Shown here one piece after another: positions 24,099 to 31,469 of a stretch of 47,613 nt of DNA (its first letter is position 1; each line of letters begins with the position of its first letter). This stretch comes from Ilumatobacteraceae bacterium (GTDB taxonomy: Bacteria > Actinomycetota > Acidimicrobiia > Acidimicrobiales > Ilumatobacteraceae), in contig JAHEKY010000012.1 of assembly GCA_024644465.1 (NCBI GenBank), positions 1 through 47,613 on the forward strand, read 5' to 3'. The translations under genes and the position numbers were made by a program. The notes under the pieces were generated by a model that ran no database searches, had not been told where the DNA came from, and saw only the letters and a program-made list of their open reading frames with translations.

Positions 24099-25541
24099 AT
24101 GGACCCGCCGCGCGAAGCACTCAGCGTGTTCGACATGCTGAAGATCGGCGTCGGGCCGTCGAGTTCGCACACGCTCGGGCCATGGCGCGCGCTGCAGCGG
24201 TGGCTGCGCGAACTCGACGACGAACTCGGCGGCCTCGCCGGGGTGAGCGCCGTGCGGGTCCACCTCTACGGTTCGCTCGCACTGACGGGCACGGGGCACG
24301 CCACCGACAAGGCGATTGCGCTCGCGCTGCTCGGCCACGAACCCGAGACCGTCCCGGTCGAGTCGATCTCGACGTTCGTCGCTGAGCTGGCGGCAGCGCG
24401 CGTGGTCCACCTCGCCGACGGCCACTCGGCGACGTTCGACCCCGCGACCGACATCGTCTTCCACCCGGACGAACGCCTGCCGGGTCATGCGAACGGGATG
24501 ATCTGCGAGGCGGTCGTCGACGGCCGGGCGCAGTCGTCGACGTTCTACTCGATCGGCGGTGGATTCGTGCTCGCGGCCGACGAGGTCGTCGGGTCGGGTG
24601 GCGCCGCGGCGATGGTGCTGCCGCACCCGAGCCAGACGCCGGAGGAGCTCCGCGCCCACTGCGCGGGGCGCGCCTGCCGCATCGCCGACGTCGTGTGGTC
24701 CAACGAGCAGGCGTGGCGCACGCCCGAGGAGATCCGACGGCAACTCGGCGAGATCTGGCGGGTGATGCTGGAAGCGGTGTACCGCGGGTGTCACACCGAC
24801 GGCCTGCTGCCGGGTGGGCTCGGCGTCCGCCGGCGGGCACCCGCTCTCGTGCGACGGTTGCTCGGCGACGCGGACGCCGACGAGCCCGACGCGTGGGTCG
24901 ATCTGATCCGTTCGCGGCCGTGCCGGTTCTCCGAGGTGCTGCAGTTCGTCAGCGCGTTCGCGATGGCGGTCAACGAGGAGAACGCCGACCTCGGGCGAGT
25001 CGTCACGGCGCCGACGAACGGGGCGGCCGGTGTGATCCCCGCCGTGCTGCTGTACCACGTGTGCTTCTCCGAGCGTGCCGTGTCCGAGGACGAGATCCTC
25101 GACTTCCTGATGGTCGCCGGCGAGGTCGGCACCCTGTTCAAGAAGGGCGCCACGATCTCCGCGGCGATGGGCGGGTGCCAGGCCGAAGTCGGCGTGTCGA
25201 GCGCAATGGCCGCAGCCGCCCTCGCAGAAGCGCTCGGCGGTTCGGTCGACCAGGCGATGATGGCCGCGGAGATCGCGATGGAACACCATCTCGGGATGAC
25301 GTGCGACCCGGTCGCCGGTCTCGTCCAGGTGCCGTGCATCGAACGCAACACGATGGGCGCGATCAAGGCGATCAACGCCGCCGAACTGGCCGTCGCCGGC
25401 AATCCCGACGATGCCCGCGTCTCACTCGGTGACGTGATCAGGGCGCTGCGCGAAACGGCGGAGGACATGTCCGACCGCTACAAGGAGACCTCCCAGGGCG
25501 GCCTCGCGGTCAACGTGTCGGTCCGTGTCCCGGAGTGTTGA
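24099..25541 (+). CDS. sdaA: L-serine ammonia-lyase, iron-sulfur type, single chain
   Basis: 480-residue [4Fe-4S] L-serine dehydratase converting serine to pyruvate and ammonia. The N-terminal domain starts SVFDMLKIGVGPSSSHTLGPW, the hallmark of the beta-type domain, and the C-terminal catalytic domain has NEENADLGRVVTAPTNGAAGV, GGCQAEVGVSSAMAAA and GMTCDPVAGLVQVPCIERN, which contain the three cluster-binding cysteines. Length fits the fused form. Leaderless-type promoter upstream. Its stop is followed by a C-rich and repeat-rich gap before the convergent transporter permease. Confidence 0.95.
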   Translation: MDPPREALSVFDMLKIGVGPSSSHTLGPWRALQRWLRELDDELGGLAGVSAVRVHLYGSLALTGTGHATDKAIALALLGHEPETVPVESISTFVAELAAARVVHLADGHSATFDPATDIVFHPDERLPGHANGMICEAVVDGRAQSSTFYSIGGGFVLAADEVVGSGGAAAMVLPHPSQTPEELRAHCAGRACRIADVVWSNEQAWRTPEEIRRQLGEIWRVMLEAVYRGCHTDGLLPGGLGVRRRAPALVRRLLGDADADEPDAWVDLIRSRPCRFSEVLQFVSAFAMAVNEENADLGRVVTAPTNGAAGVIPAVLLYHVCFSERAVSEDEILDFLMVAGEVGTLFKKGATISAAMGGCQAEVGVSSAMAAAALAEALGGSVDQAMMAAEIAMEHHLGMTCDPVAGLVQVPCIERNTMGAIKAINAAELAVAGNPDDARVSLGDVIRALRETAEDMSDRYKETSQGGLAVNVSVRVPEC

Positions 25542-25568
25542 CCCCGACCCACCCCCACCCCCACCCCC
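25542..25568 (-). repeat. G-quadruplex-capable tract (five G-runs on minus strand)
   Basis: On the plus strand runs of 4, 3, 5, 5 and 5 C are separated by one or two bases; the minus strand therefore has five G-runs with 1-2-nt loops, a strong G-quadruplex motif. It lies directly after the sdaA stop, downstream of the convergent permease gene. Confidence 0.6.
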
Positions 25569-25601
25569 GCCGACTGCCGACTGCCGAACCCCGTACCCCG
25601 T
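25569..25601 (+). repeat. Two short tandem repeats (7-bp units)
   Basis: GCCGACT occurs twice in tandem and partly a third time (25569-25587), then ACCCCGT twice (25588-25601). Part of the repeat-rich patch between sdaA and the permease gene. Confidence 0.7.
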
Positions 25602-25707
25602 CCGGTGAGAGGTGAGAGCACCTGTCACGCCCAACTCTCACCGCAGCGGCAGTTCGTCGCCTTCCGGTGAGATCTGGGGGGACCTGTGCCTCTCACCTCT
25701 CACCGGA
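25601..25707. repeat. 18-bp perfect inverted repeat with an extra partial copy, entering a gene
   Basis: TCCGGTGAGAGGTGAGAG at 25601-25618 is matched by its exact reverse complement at 25690-25707. A 10-base direct copy of the core (TCCGGTGAGA) is at 25663-25672 and a short inverted core (CTCTCACCG) at 25635-25643. The right arm lies inside the 3' end of the ABC permease gene and encodes part of its C-terminal tail. Looks like a dispersed intergenic repeat or a large-loop hairpin between convergent genes. Confidence 0.75.
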
Positions 25708-26543
25708 AGGGTTTGGCGGCGGAGGTACGTGGTGGCCTCGGTGGCGGCGAGCACGACGAAGAACTGCGCGACCGCGATGCCGGCGATCGTCGCGGACGCG
25801 GCCGTGTCGTGGTGGTAGCTGACCGTCAGCCCGACGACGACCGAGAGCCAGCCGAACCCGGTTGCGACGATCATCGCGACCGGAATGCGGCGCACGATCA
25901 GCACGGCGGTCGCCGGCGGGGCGACGAGCAGGCCGAACACGAGCAGCGTGCCGACCACGCGGAAGCTCGACACGACCGACAGCGCGAGCAGCGACAGCAG
26001 CGCGCCGTGTGCGACCGCGGGCCGCAACCCGAGCGTGACCGCCTTGTCACGGTTGACCGCGAGCGCGAGGAACGACCGGTGGCCGAGAACCAGGCCGATG
26101 ATCGTGATCGCGAGCACCGCGACCCCGAGGCGGATCTCTCCGGCGCGCACGCCGAGCACGTCGCCGAAGAGGAAGCTCGTCAGATCGCCGGCGAACGTCG
26201 CCTCGCGGCTCAGGATGACGACGCCGAGCGCGAGCATCCCGACGAACAGGAGGCCGATCCCGGTGTCGTCGGACAGCCGTGTCGTGCGGTTGACGAGGTT
26301 GACACCGAGCACCATCACGACGGCACTCGCGAGCGCGCCGAGCGTCAGGTCGTACCCCCAGATCGCCGCGAGGGCGATGCCCGGGAGGACGCCGTGGGCG
26401 AGTGCGTCGCCGAAGAACGCGAGGCCGCGCACGACGACCCACGTGCCGACGAGCGCGGTTGCCGTCGCCGCGAGCAGACCGCCGAGGAGCGCGCGCCGGG
26501 TGATGTCAGACGCGAAGGCGTCGAGGACGAAGTCGAACGTCAC
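25638..26543 (-). CDS. znuB: Zinc/manganese ABC transporter permease
   Basis: 301-residue ABC-3 family membrane permease with about eight or nine helices; FGDALAHGVLPGIALA is the conserved cytoplasmic loop that contacts the ATPase, and GDVLGVRAGEI and FGLLVAPPATAVLI are family blocks. Imports Zn2+ or Mn2+ with the adjacent binding protein and ATPase. ATG overlaps the TGA of the binding-protein gene by 4 nt. The final 20 or so residues (after TTYLRRQT) are encoded by the inverted-repeat element rather than by family sequence, so the C-terminus seems to have been replaced or extended. Zinc is favoured because of the nearby Zur-like regulator. Confidence 0.87.
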   Translation of the reverse strand: MTFDFVLDAFASDITRRALLGGLLAATATALVGTWVVVRGLAFFGDALAHGVLPGIALAAIWGYDLTLGALASAVVMVLGVNLVNRTTRLSDDTGIGLLFVGMLALGVVILSREATFAGDLTSFLFGDVLGVRAGEIRLGVAVLAITIIGLVLGHRSFLALAVNRDKAVTLGLRPAVAHGALLSLLALSVVSSFRVVGTLLVFGLLVAPPATAVLIVRRIPVAMIVATGFGWLSVVVGLTVSYHHDTAASATIAGIAVAQFFVVLAATEATTYLRRQTLPVRGERHRSPQISPEGDELPLR

Positions 26544-27454
26544 GTCAACGCCGTCCCGATCCGTTCGGCGTTCACCGTCATCGCCTCGATGTAGGTCCCG
26601 GCGCCGGAACCCGGGCCACCCAGACTGCCGGTGAACAACTCGACGACGGCAACGCCACCGACCTCGTCGGCGACGGCCCGCGCGAGCCGGTCCGACTCGG
26701 TCGTCTCGACGAAGATCGCCGGAAGACCGAGATCGCGAATCAGCGTGGCGAGCGTCTCCAGGTCGGCTGCGGACGCTTCGGCGCTCGTGCTGACCGACGA
26801 GATCACGGTGCCGTCGATCCGCAAGCCGTACCGGCGCGCGAAGTAGGCCAGCGAGTCGTGGTTCGTCACGAGGACGCGCCGTTCCGGCGGGATCGGGGCG
26901 AGCGTCGAAGTGATCGAGGCGTCGAGGGCGCGCAGGTCACCGATGTATGCGGCCGTGTTGCGCCCGACGGCGTCGGCATCGAGGCCGGTCGTCTCGACGA
27001 GTTCGGCTGCGAGCGCGGCGACTGCGGTCGCCATCGCGTCGGGGTCGAGCCAGATGTGCGGGTCGCCGGCGATCTGGTCGGCGCCGAGGGTGTCGGCCAC
27101 CGTGAAGACGTCGGTCCCGCTGTCGCGAACGTTGGCGAGGATGTCGGCCATCCCGGCTTCGGCGCCCAACCCGTTGACGACGAGCAGGTCGGCCCGCTCC
27201 ATCGCCTCCGCCTGGCGCGCGGACGGGGCGAACTCGTGCGGGTCCGCGCCGACCGGCATGATCACGTCGACGTCGACGCTCGAGCCGACCATGTCACCGA
27301 GTGCCGACGAGACGATGTCGCCGAGCACGTTCGTCGTGACGACGACGGTCGGGATGTCGTCGGGCCCGCCATCCGCGTCCGATGTCGCGCACGCGGACGC
27401 CAGCGCGGCGAGCAGCAACGCGCCGAGCCGGAGCGGAGTGAGAATCCTTCTCAT
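26540..27454 (-). CDS. znuA: Zinc/manganese ABC transporter substrate-binding lipoprotein
   Basis: 304 residues, cluster A-I metal-binding protein. Signal peptide ends in a lipobox-like ALASAC (Cys22), so it is a membrane-anchored lipoprotein. Metal-ligand candidates are the His of GADPHEFAPS, GDPHIWLDP and VTNHDSLAYFARRYG, plus the acidic cluster ETTESDR. There is no His-rich loop of the ZnuA type, so Mn2+ cannot be excluded. I use ATG 27454; a TTG three bases upstream also opens the frame. The first codons overlap a palindromic candidate Zur site, and a TACGAT -10 lies 8 nt upstream. Confidence 0.85.
   Translation of the reverse strand: MRRILTPLRLGALLLAALASACATSDADGGPDDIPTVVVTTNVLGDIVSSALGDMVGSSVDVDVIMPVGADPHEFAPSARQAEAMERADLLVVNGLGAEAGMADILANVRDSGTDVFTVADTLGADQIAGDPHIWLDPDAMATAVAALAAELVETTGLDADAVGRNTAAYIGDLRALDASITSTLAPIPPERRVLVTNHDSLAYFARRYGLRIDGTVISSVSTSAEASAADLETLATLIRDLGLPAIFVETTESDRLARAVADEVGGVAVVELFTGSLGGPGSGAGTYIEAMTVNAERIGTALT
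27439..27453. promoter_or_regulatory. Candidate Zur operator 1 (perfect palindrome over znuA start)
   Basis: TGAGAA-TCC-TTCTCA, a perfect 6-3-6 inverted repeat, covers the first codons of znuA just downstream of its -10. It matches the two other sites in this region at 11-12 of 15 positions. Confidence 0.55.
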
Positions 27455-27462
27455 CAAGAGCT

Positions 27463-27468
27463 ATCGTA
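27463..27468 (-). promoter_or_regulatory. Candidate -10 element for znuA-znuB
   Basis: TACGAT, 8 nt before the znuA ATG (5 nt before the alternative TTG); gives an RNA with almost no leader. Confidence 0.35.
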
Positions 27469-28295
27469 TGGGAATCACTCTCACTTCTCCACCGGATCCC
27501 GTCGAACACCCGCGGGGCGCAGCGAGCCACGGCACCGCGCCCGCGATCTCGATGCGCGGCGTCTCGGTGCACCGCGGTGGTCGGAGCGTGCTCACGGTCG
27601 GGCACCTCGACATCCCGACCGGCGTCACCGCGATCGTCGGCCCGAACGGGTCGGGCAAGTCGACGCTGTTGCACGCGATCGCCGGCGTGCTGCCGCTCGC
27701 CGCTGGGGACGTGTCCGTGAGCGGCACCGTCGCCTACGTCCTGCAGTCGCAGCACGCGTCCGAGCACCTGCTCGTCACGGCCCGCGAGGTCGTCGCGTTG
27801 GCACGAGCGGCCGAACGTGGCCCGTTCGGCCGCCTCCGGCCAGCCGACCGGGCTGCCGTGGACGAGGCGCTGGAACGCCTCGACGTCGCGGCGCTCGGCC
27901 GTCGACACCTCGCCGAGATGTCCGGTGGTGAACGCCAGCGGGTGTTCGTCGCGCAGGGCCTCGCGCAGGGCGCGGACATCCTGCTGCTCGACGAGCCGGT
28001 CGCCGGTCTCGACGTCCTGTCGATGCGCAAGATCCGCGAGATCATCTCGGACGAACGCGCCGCCGGCAGGGCGGTCGTCGTGGCGATGCACGACCTCGAC
28101 GAGGCGGCCCGGTCGGACCACGTCGTGCTCGTCAACGGCCGGGTCGTCGCCGCCGGGCCGCCCGCTGCGGCGCTCACCCCGGAGCACCTGCGAGCGGCAT
28201 ACGGCGGCCGCGTCCTGGCGCTCGGCGACGACCTCGTCGCGATCGACGACGGCATCCACCACGCGGATCACGAGCATCACCACCACGACCACTGA
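27468..28295 (+). CDS. znuC: Zinc/manganese ABC transporter ATP-binding protein
   Basis: 275-residue ABC ATPase: Walker A GPNGSGKST (58-66), Q-loop in VLQSQH, signature MSGGERQRV, Walker B ILLLDEP and switch His in AMHDLDEA. It ends with a His-rich tail (HHADHEHHHHDH) that probably binds the transported metal or senses it. The first 25 or so residues before AISMRGVSV are longer than usual; an internal ATG at 27552 would trim them, but it would cut into the first strand. It is head-to-head with znuA, only 13 bp between start codons, instead of in one operon. Confidence 0.87.
   Translation: MGITLTSPPDPVEHPRGAASHGTAPAISMRGVSVHRGGRSVLTVGHLDIPTGVTAIVGPNGSGKSTLLHAIAGVLPLAAGDVSVSGTVAYVLQSQHASEHLLVTAREVVALARAAERGPFGRLRPADRAAVDEALERLDVAALGRRHLAEMSGGERQRVFVAQGLAQGADILLLDEPVAGLDVLSMRKIREIISDERAAGRAVVVAMHDLDEAARSDHVVLVNGRVVAAGPPAAALTPEHLRAAYGGRVLALGDDLVAIDDGIHHADHEHHHHDH
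27469..27483. promoter_or_regulatory. Candidate Zur operator 2 (over znuC start)
   Basis: TGGGAATCACTCTCA overlaps the start codon and first codons of znuC and matches operator 1 at 12 of 15 positions. Confidence 0.45.
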
Positions 28296-28331
28296 GTCGT
28301 CGTGTCAGCAATGCGACGCCGCCGCGAGTTC

Positions 28332-28775
28332 TCAGCCGGTGCAGTCCCCGCACACGCCGTACACGTCCACGGTGTGGTGCGTCGGTGTGAAACCTTCGTT
28401 TGCAGCCAATTCGTCGAACGACCGGTCGAGCGTGCGCTCGAGTCCTGCGTCGAGCGTGATGTCGCGGACCTGCCCGCACGATTCGCAGATCAGGTGGTGG
28501 TGGTGTTCGGTCAGCGACTCGGCGAGTTCGAAGTGGGCGTGCTCGCCCCCGTGCACGAGTCGCCGGACGACGCCGGCCCCCTCGAGCAGTGAGAGATTCC
28601 GATACGCCGAGCTCTGGGCGAGGTCGGGTGAGCACTCCAGGAGCTCGGGGAGGGTGATCGGCCCCTCGGCGCGCTTCAAGCCCTCGACGATCGCGCGACG
28701 TCCACTCGTGTATCGCAGATCGTGGTCGGCGAGCCGATCGTTGATCGCCCGTTCGAGTTCGCTCGTGGCCACCAT
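28332..28775 (-). CDS. zur: Fur-family metalloregulator, Zur-like
   Basis: 147-residue Fur-superfamily repressor: winged-helix domain with SGRRAIVEGL and SSAYRNLSLLEGAGVV (recognition helix), then a metal-binding dimerisation domain with GGEHAHFEL, EHHHHLICESCGQV (first Cys pair) and a C-terminal VCGDCTG (second Cys pair forming the structural zinc site). The HHHHLIC pattern resembles Zur more than Fur or PerR. Next to the metal ABC genes and itself preceded by a related palindrome, suggesting zinc-responsive repression and autoregulation. A TATCGT -10 lies 8 nt before the ATG. Confidence 0.85.
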   Translation of the reverse strand: MVATSELERAINDRLADHDLRYTSGRRAIVEGLKRAEGPITLPELLECSPDLAQSSAYRNLSLLEGAGVVRRLVHGGEHAHFELAESLTEHHHHLICESCGQVRDITLDAGLERTLDRSFDELAANEGFTPTHHTVDVYGVCGDCTG

Positions 28776-28783
28776 TGCCGAAA

Positions 28784-28789
28784 ACGATA
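28784..28789 (-). promoter_or_regulatory. Candidate -10 element for zur
   Basis: TATCGT, 8 nt before the zur ATG, giving a very short or absent leader. Confidence 0.4.
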
Positions 28790-28798
28790 TCCGACGAA

Positions 28799-28813
28799 TG
28801 AGAACCACTCTCC
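28799..28813. promoter_or_regulatory. Candidate Zur operator 3 (zur-aroQ divide)
   Basis: TGAGAACCACTCTCC, matching operator 2 at 12 of 15 and operator 1 at 11 of 15 positions. It lies 10 nt upstream of the zur -10 and also within reach of the aroQ promoter, so autoregulation is likely and an effect on aroQ possible. Confidence 0.45.
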
Positions 28814-28826
28814 ATCGGTGCCTGCG

Positions 28827-28832
28827 TAGTGT
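28827..28832 (+). promoter_or_regulatory. Leaderless-type -10 element for aroQ
   Basis: TAGTGT exactly 6 nt before the aroQ ATG. Confidence 0.45.
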
Positions 28833-28838
28833 CGTGGC

Positions 28839-29279
28839 ATGGCGCGCTCGATCCTGGTGCTCAACGGCCCGAACCTCAACCTGCTCGGAACCCGTGAACC
28901 GGACGTCTACGGCGCGACGACGCTCGCCGAGATCATCGCGGGGCTGCGCACGCGAGCGTCCGAGCACGGCGTCGAGCTGCGCGACATCCAGTCGAACCAC
29001 GAGGGCGAACTCGTCGACGCCCTGCACGACGCCCGCGACTGGGCCGACGGCGTCGTCTTCAACCCCGGTGCCTACACCCACACCAGCGTCGCGCTGCGCG
29101 ACGCGATCTCGGCGTGCGGGCTGCCGGTCGTGGAGACGCACCTCTCGAACGTCCACGCCCGCGAGGAGTTCCGCCACACGTCGATGCTGAGCGCGGTGTG
29201 CCTCGGCGTCGTCGGCGGGTTCGGGCGTCACAGCTACTCGCTCGCCCTCGACGGCCTGCTCGACCACCTCGGCGCCTGA
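28839..29279 (+). CDS. aroQ: 3-dehydroquinate dehydratase, type II
   Basis: 146-residue type II enzyme converting 3-dehydroquinate to 3-dehydroshikimate in the shikimate pathway. [18 protein letters not shown] carries the catalytic Arg19 and Tyr24, [18 protein letters not shown] the substrate-binding Asn and His-containing loop, and [17 protein letters not shown] the catalytic His. Length is typical of the dodecameric enzyme. It is not with other aro genes. Leaderless-type promoter; the Dabb-domain gene follows 22 nt downstream. Confidence 0.95.
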   Translation: MARSILVLNGPNLNLLGTREPDVYGATTLAEIIAGLRTRASEHGVELRDIQSNHEGELVDALHDARDWADGVVFNPGAYTHTSVALRDAISACGLPVVETHLSNVHAREEFRHTSMLSAVCLGVVGGFGRHSYSLALDGLLDHLGA

Positions 29280-29301
29280 CCCGGCGGGCCATGATGGGGA
29301 G

Positions 29302-29598
29302 ATGTTCCGCCACGTCGTGATGTTCATCTGGGCCGACGATGTCGACGACGACCACATCGCCGCTGCCGGCCACGCGCTCGACACGTTGCCGGCCAAGATC
29401 GACACGATCCGGAGCTACGTCCACGGACGCGACGCCGGCCTCGGGCCGACGAACGCGAACTACGTGCTCGTCGCCGACTTCGACGACGTCGACGGGTTCG
29501 CCACCTACCGCGACCACCCCGACCACGTCGCCGTCGTGCGGCAGTACTTCGCGAAGCACACCGCGCAGCGAATGGCAGTACAGCACCACGTCGACTGA
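29302..29598 (+). CDS. Dabb (stress-response A/B barrel) domain protein
   Basis: 98-residue single-domain dimeric alpha/beta-barrel protein. MFRHVVMFIWADDV at the start (Dabb proteins begin with a similar H-V-V-x-F-x-x), LPAKIDTIRSYVHGRDAG and DHPDHVAVVRQYF at the end are family hallmarks. Function unknown; some Dabb proteins are cyclases or peptide-handling enzymes. Probably co-transcribed with aroQ; a GGGGAG ribosome site also lies next to the start. Confidence 0.85.
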   Translation: MFRHVVMFIWADDVDDDHIAAAGHALDTLPAKIDTIRSYVHGRDAGLGPTNANYVLVADFDDVDGFATYRDHPDHVAVVRQYFAKHTAQRMAVQHHVD

Positions 29599-29637
29599 GC
29601 GTCACGTCGAATCGGGTGACGTGATAGACCCGCGGAC

Positions 29638-30420
29638 GTGCAGGGGCTGCGGCAGATCTGGAACGGTGGTGGTTCGACGCTCGGGGCGTGGTTGTCCGTT
29701 CCGAGCACGGTGACCGCGGAGGCCACGGCGCGAGCCGGGTTCGACTACGTCTGCATCGACACCCAGCACGGCGCGATCGACTACTCGGACGCGGTACCGA
29801 TGATCCAGGCGATCGCGCTCGGCGGATCACGCCCGGTGGTCAGGGTTCCCTGGAACGAGCCGGGCGTGATCGGCAAGGCGCTCGACGCCGGTGCCCACGG
29901 GGTGATCGTCCCGATGGTCAACAGCGTCGCCGAAGCAGAGGCAGCGGTGAAGGCGTGCCGGTATGCGCCGGCCGGCGCGCGCAGCTACGGGCCGGCGATC
30001 GCCGCCCAGCGCGTCGACGGGGCGTACGTCGAGTGGGCCCACGACAACGTCACCGTCATCCCGATGATCGAGACGGCGCAGGCCGTCGAGCAACTCGACG
30101 CGATTCTCGCGGTGGCGGGCATCGACGCGATCTACGTCGGGCCGGCCGACCTGTCGCTGACGCTCGGCCTGCCCCCCGGCAACAACGACGACGCACCCTC
30201 GTTCGCCGAGGCGCTCACCACGATCGCGAACGGTTGTCAGCGGGCGGGCGTCGTGGCCGGGATCCACGCCTCGGCGGCACTGGCCGGGCGTCGGGCCGAG
30301 ATGGGGTTCCGGATGATCACCGTGTCGACCGACCTGATCGCCCTGACGGCCGCGCTGCGGTCGGACGTCGCGTCCGCACGCGAGGCCGTCCCGGGTCGAC
30401 CGGGTGCCCCACGCAGCTGA
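29638..30420 (+). CDS. HpcH/HpaI family class II aldolase
   Basis: 260-residue TIM-barrel aldolase, divalent-metal dependent, of the HpcH/HpaI (4-hydroxy-2-oxovalerate/2-keto-3-deoxysugar acid) group. ARAGFDYVCIDTQHGAIDY contains the catalytic His, PMIETAQAVE the metal Glu, and YVGPADLSLTLGLP the metal Asp. Cytoplasmic; substrate is probably a 2-oxo acid from sugar acid or aromatic breakdown. GTG start, preceded by a TAGACC hexamer 7 nt upstream. Convergent with a TauD gene, 12 nt between stops. Confidence 0.9.
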   Translation: MQGLRQIWNGGGSTLGAWLSVPSTVTAEATARAGFDYVCIDTQHGAIDYSDAVPMIQAIALGGSRPVVRVPWNEPGVIGKALDAGAHGVIVPMVNSVAEAEAAVKACRYAPAGARSYGPAIAAQRVDGAYVEWAHDNVTVIPMIETAQAVEQLDAILAVAGIDAIYVGPADLSLTLGLPPGNNDDAPSFAEALTTIANGCQRAGVVAGIHASAALAGRRAEMGFRMITVSTDLIALTAALRSDVASAREAVPGRPGAPRS

Positions 30421-30432
30421 CCGCGACCCGGG

Positions 30433-31362
30433 TCAGCTGTCCGACCAGCGCTTGATGACACCCCGGAACGGCCGCTCCGGGAGTTCCGCAGGGGCCTGGG
30501 ACGCGTCGTAGTACGGCGCATCGCCGATGATCGTGACCCGCTCGGCACGTCGCACCTGCGGGTAGTAGTCCGACACCGCGTAGTGCTGACACGCGCGGTT
30601 GTCCCAGAACGCGATCGAGTTCGGCCGCCACGCGAAGCGCACCTGGTACTCGGGGAACGTCGCCTGGCGGTAGAGGATCTCCAGCAATTCGGCGCTCTCG
30701 TCGGCGTCCATCCCGACGATCTCCTGGGTGAACGCCTGGTTGACGTAGATCGCCTTGCGTCCCGTCTCGGGGTGGGTCCGGATCACGGGATGCTCGGGGT
30801 TCGGGTAGGTCTCGTTGAACTCCTCGATCTGCTCCGGCGTGGCACCACGGCCGATCATCCGCTTGCGGAAGCCGACGAAGTCGTGGCGGGCGACGCGCCC
30901 TTCGACCTTCTCCCTGATCCGCTGGGGGAGGCCCTCGTAGGCGGCGTACATGTCGGCGAACAGCGTGTCGCCGCCGAGATCGGGGCACTCGACGAGCCGC
31001 AGCACCGAACCGAGCGACGGCTCGAGCCGCCATGTCACGTCGGAGTGCCACAGGTTCTCGAAGCCGTAGGACACCTCGTCGTGGGTGATCGCCAGCACCT
31101 CGGGGTAACCGGGCTTCTCCGGCGCGAACGGGTGCACCTCCAGTTCACCGAAGCGGCGAGCGAAGCCGAGGTGCTGTTCCGTCGTGATGTCCTGGTCGCG
31201 GAAGAACAGCACCTGCCAGTCGAGCAACGCCCGCCGGAGCACGTCGATCGCCTCGCCGCTCAGTTCGTTGCGCAGATCGATTCCGCCGACTTCCGCGCCG
31301 ATCGTGGGCGACTGCGGGGTGATCGTGACCCGCTCGGCGTCGGTGCGGTCGATGGTCGTCAT
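30433..31362 (-). CDS. TauD/TfdA family dioxygenase
   Basis: 309-residue Fe(II)/2-oxoglutarate dioxygenase, distinct from the two upstream ones. Metal ligands His106 and Asp108 in LWHSDVTW and a distal His in DNRACQHYAVSDY; the 2-oxoglutarate Arg is in VRRAERVTIIGD. A C-terminal extension of about 25 residues (DASQAPAELPERPFRGVIKRW) follows the core. Taurine, alkyl sulfate or other ether cleavage is possible. GGAGG ribosome site 7 nt before ATG 31362 fixes the start. Divergent from the VOC gene. Confidence 0.88.
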   Translation of the reverse strand: MTTIDRTDAERVTITPQSPTIGAEVGGIDLRNELSGEAIDVLRRALLDWQVLFFRDQDITTEQHLGFARRFGELEVHPFAPEKPGYPEVLAITHDEVSYGFENLWHSDVTWRLEPSLGSVLRLVECPDLGGDTLFADMYAAYEGLPQRIREKVEGRVARHDFVGFRKRMIGRGATPEQIEEFNETYPNPEHPVIRTHPETGRKAIYVNQAFTQEIVGMDADESAELLEILYRQATFPEYQVRFAWRPNSIAFWDNRACQHYAVSDYYPQVRRAERVTIIGDAPYYDASQAPAELPERPFRGVIKRWSDS

Positions 31363-31469
31363 GGGTGCCTCCTGGCGTTCACGGCCAGTCTTGCCGCAGG
31401 TGCGGCCGGGGTGGGAGTCGGGTGGCGGCACCGCTGGACGCGGTCGCTGCGACGATCCACACTGGTGGG

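Noticed and set aside
27552-28295. Shorter znuC starting at ATG 27552
   Set aside because: It would begin inside the first beta-strand (AISMRGVSV) and leave a start with no promoter or ribosome site; ATG 27468 is kept, though not certain.
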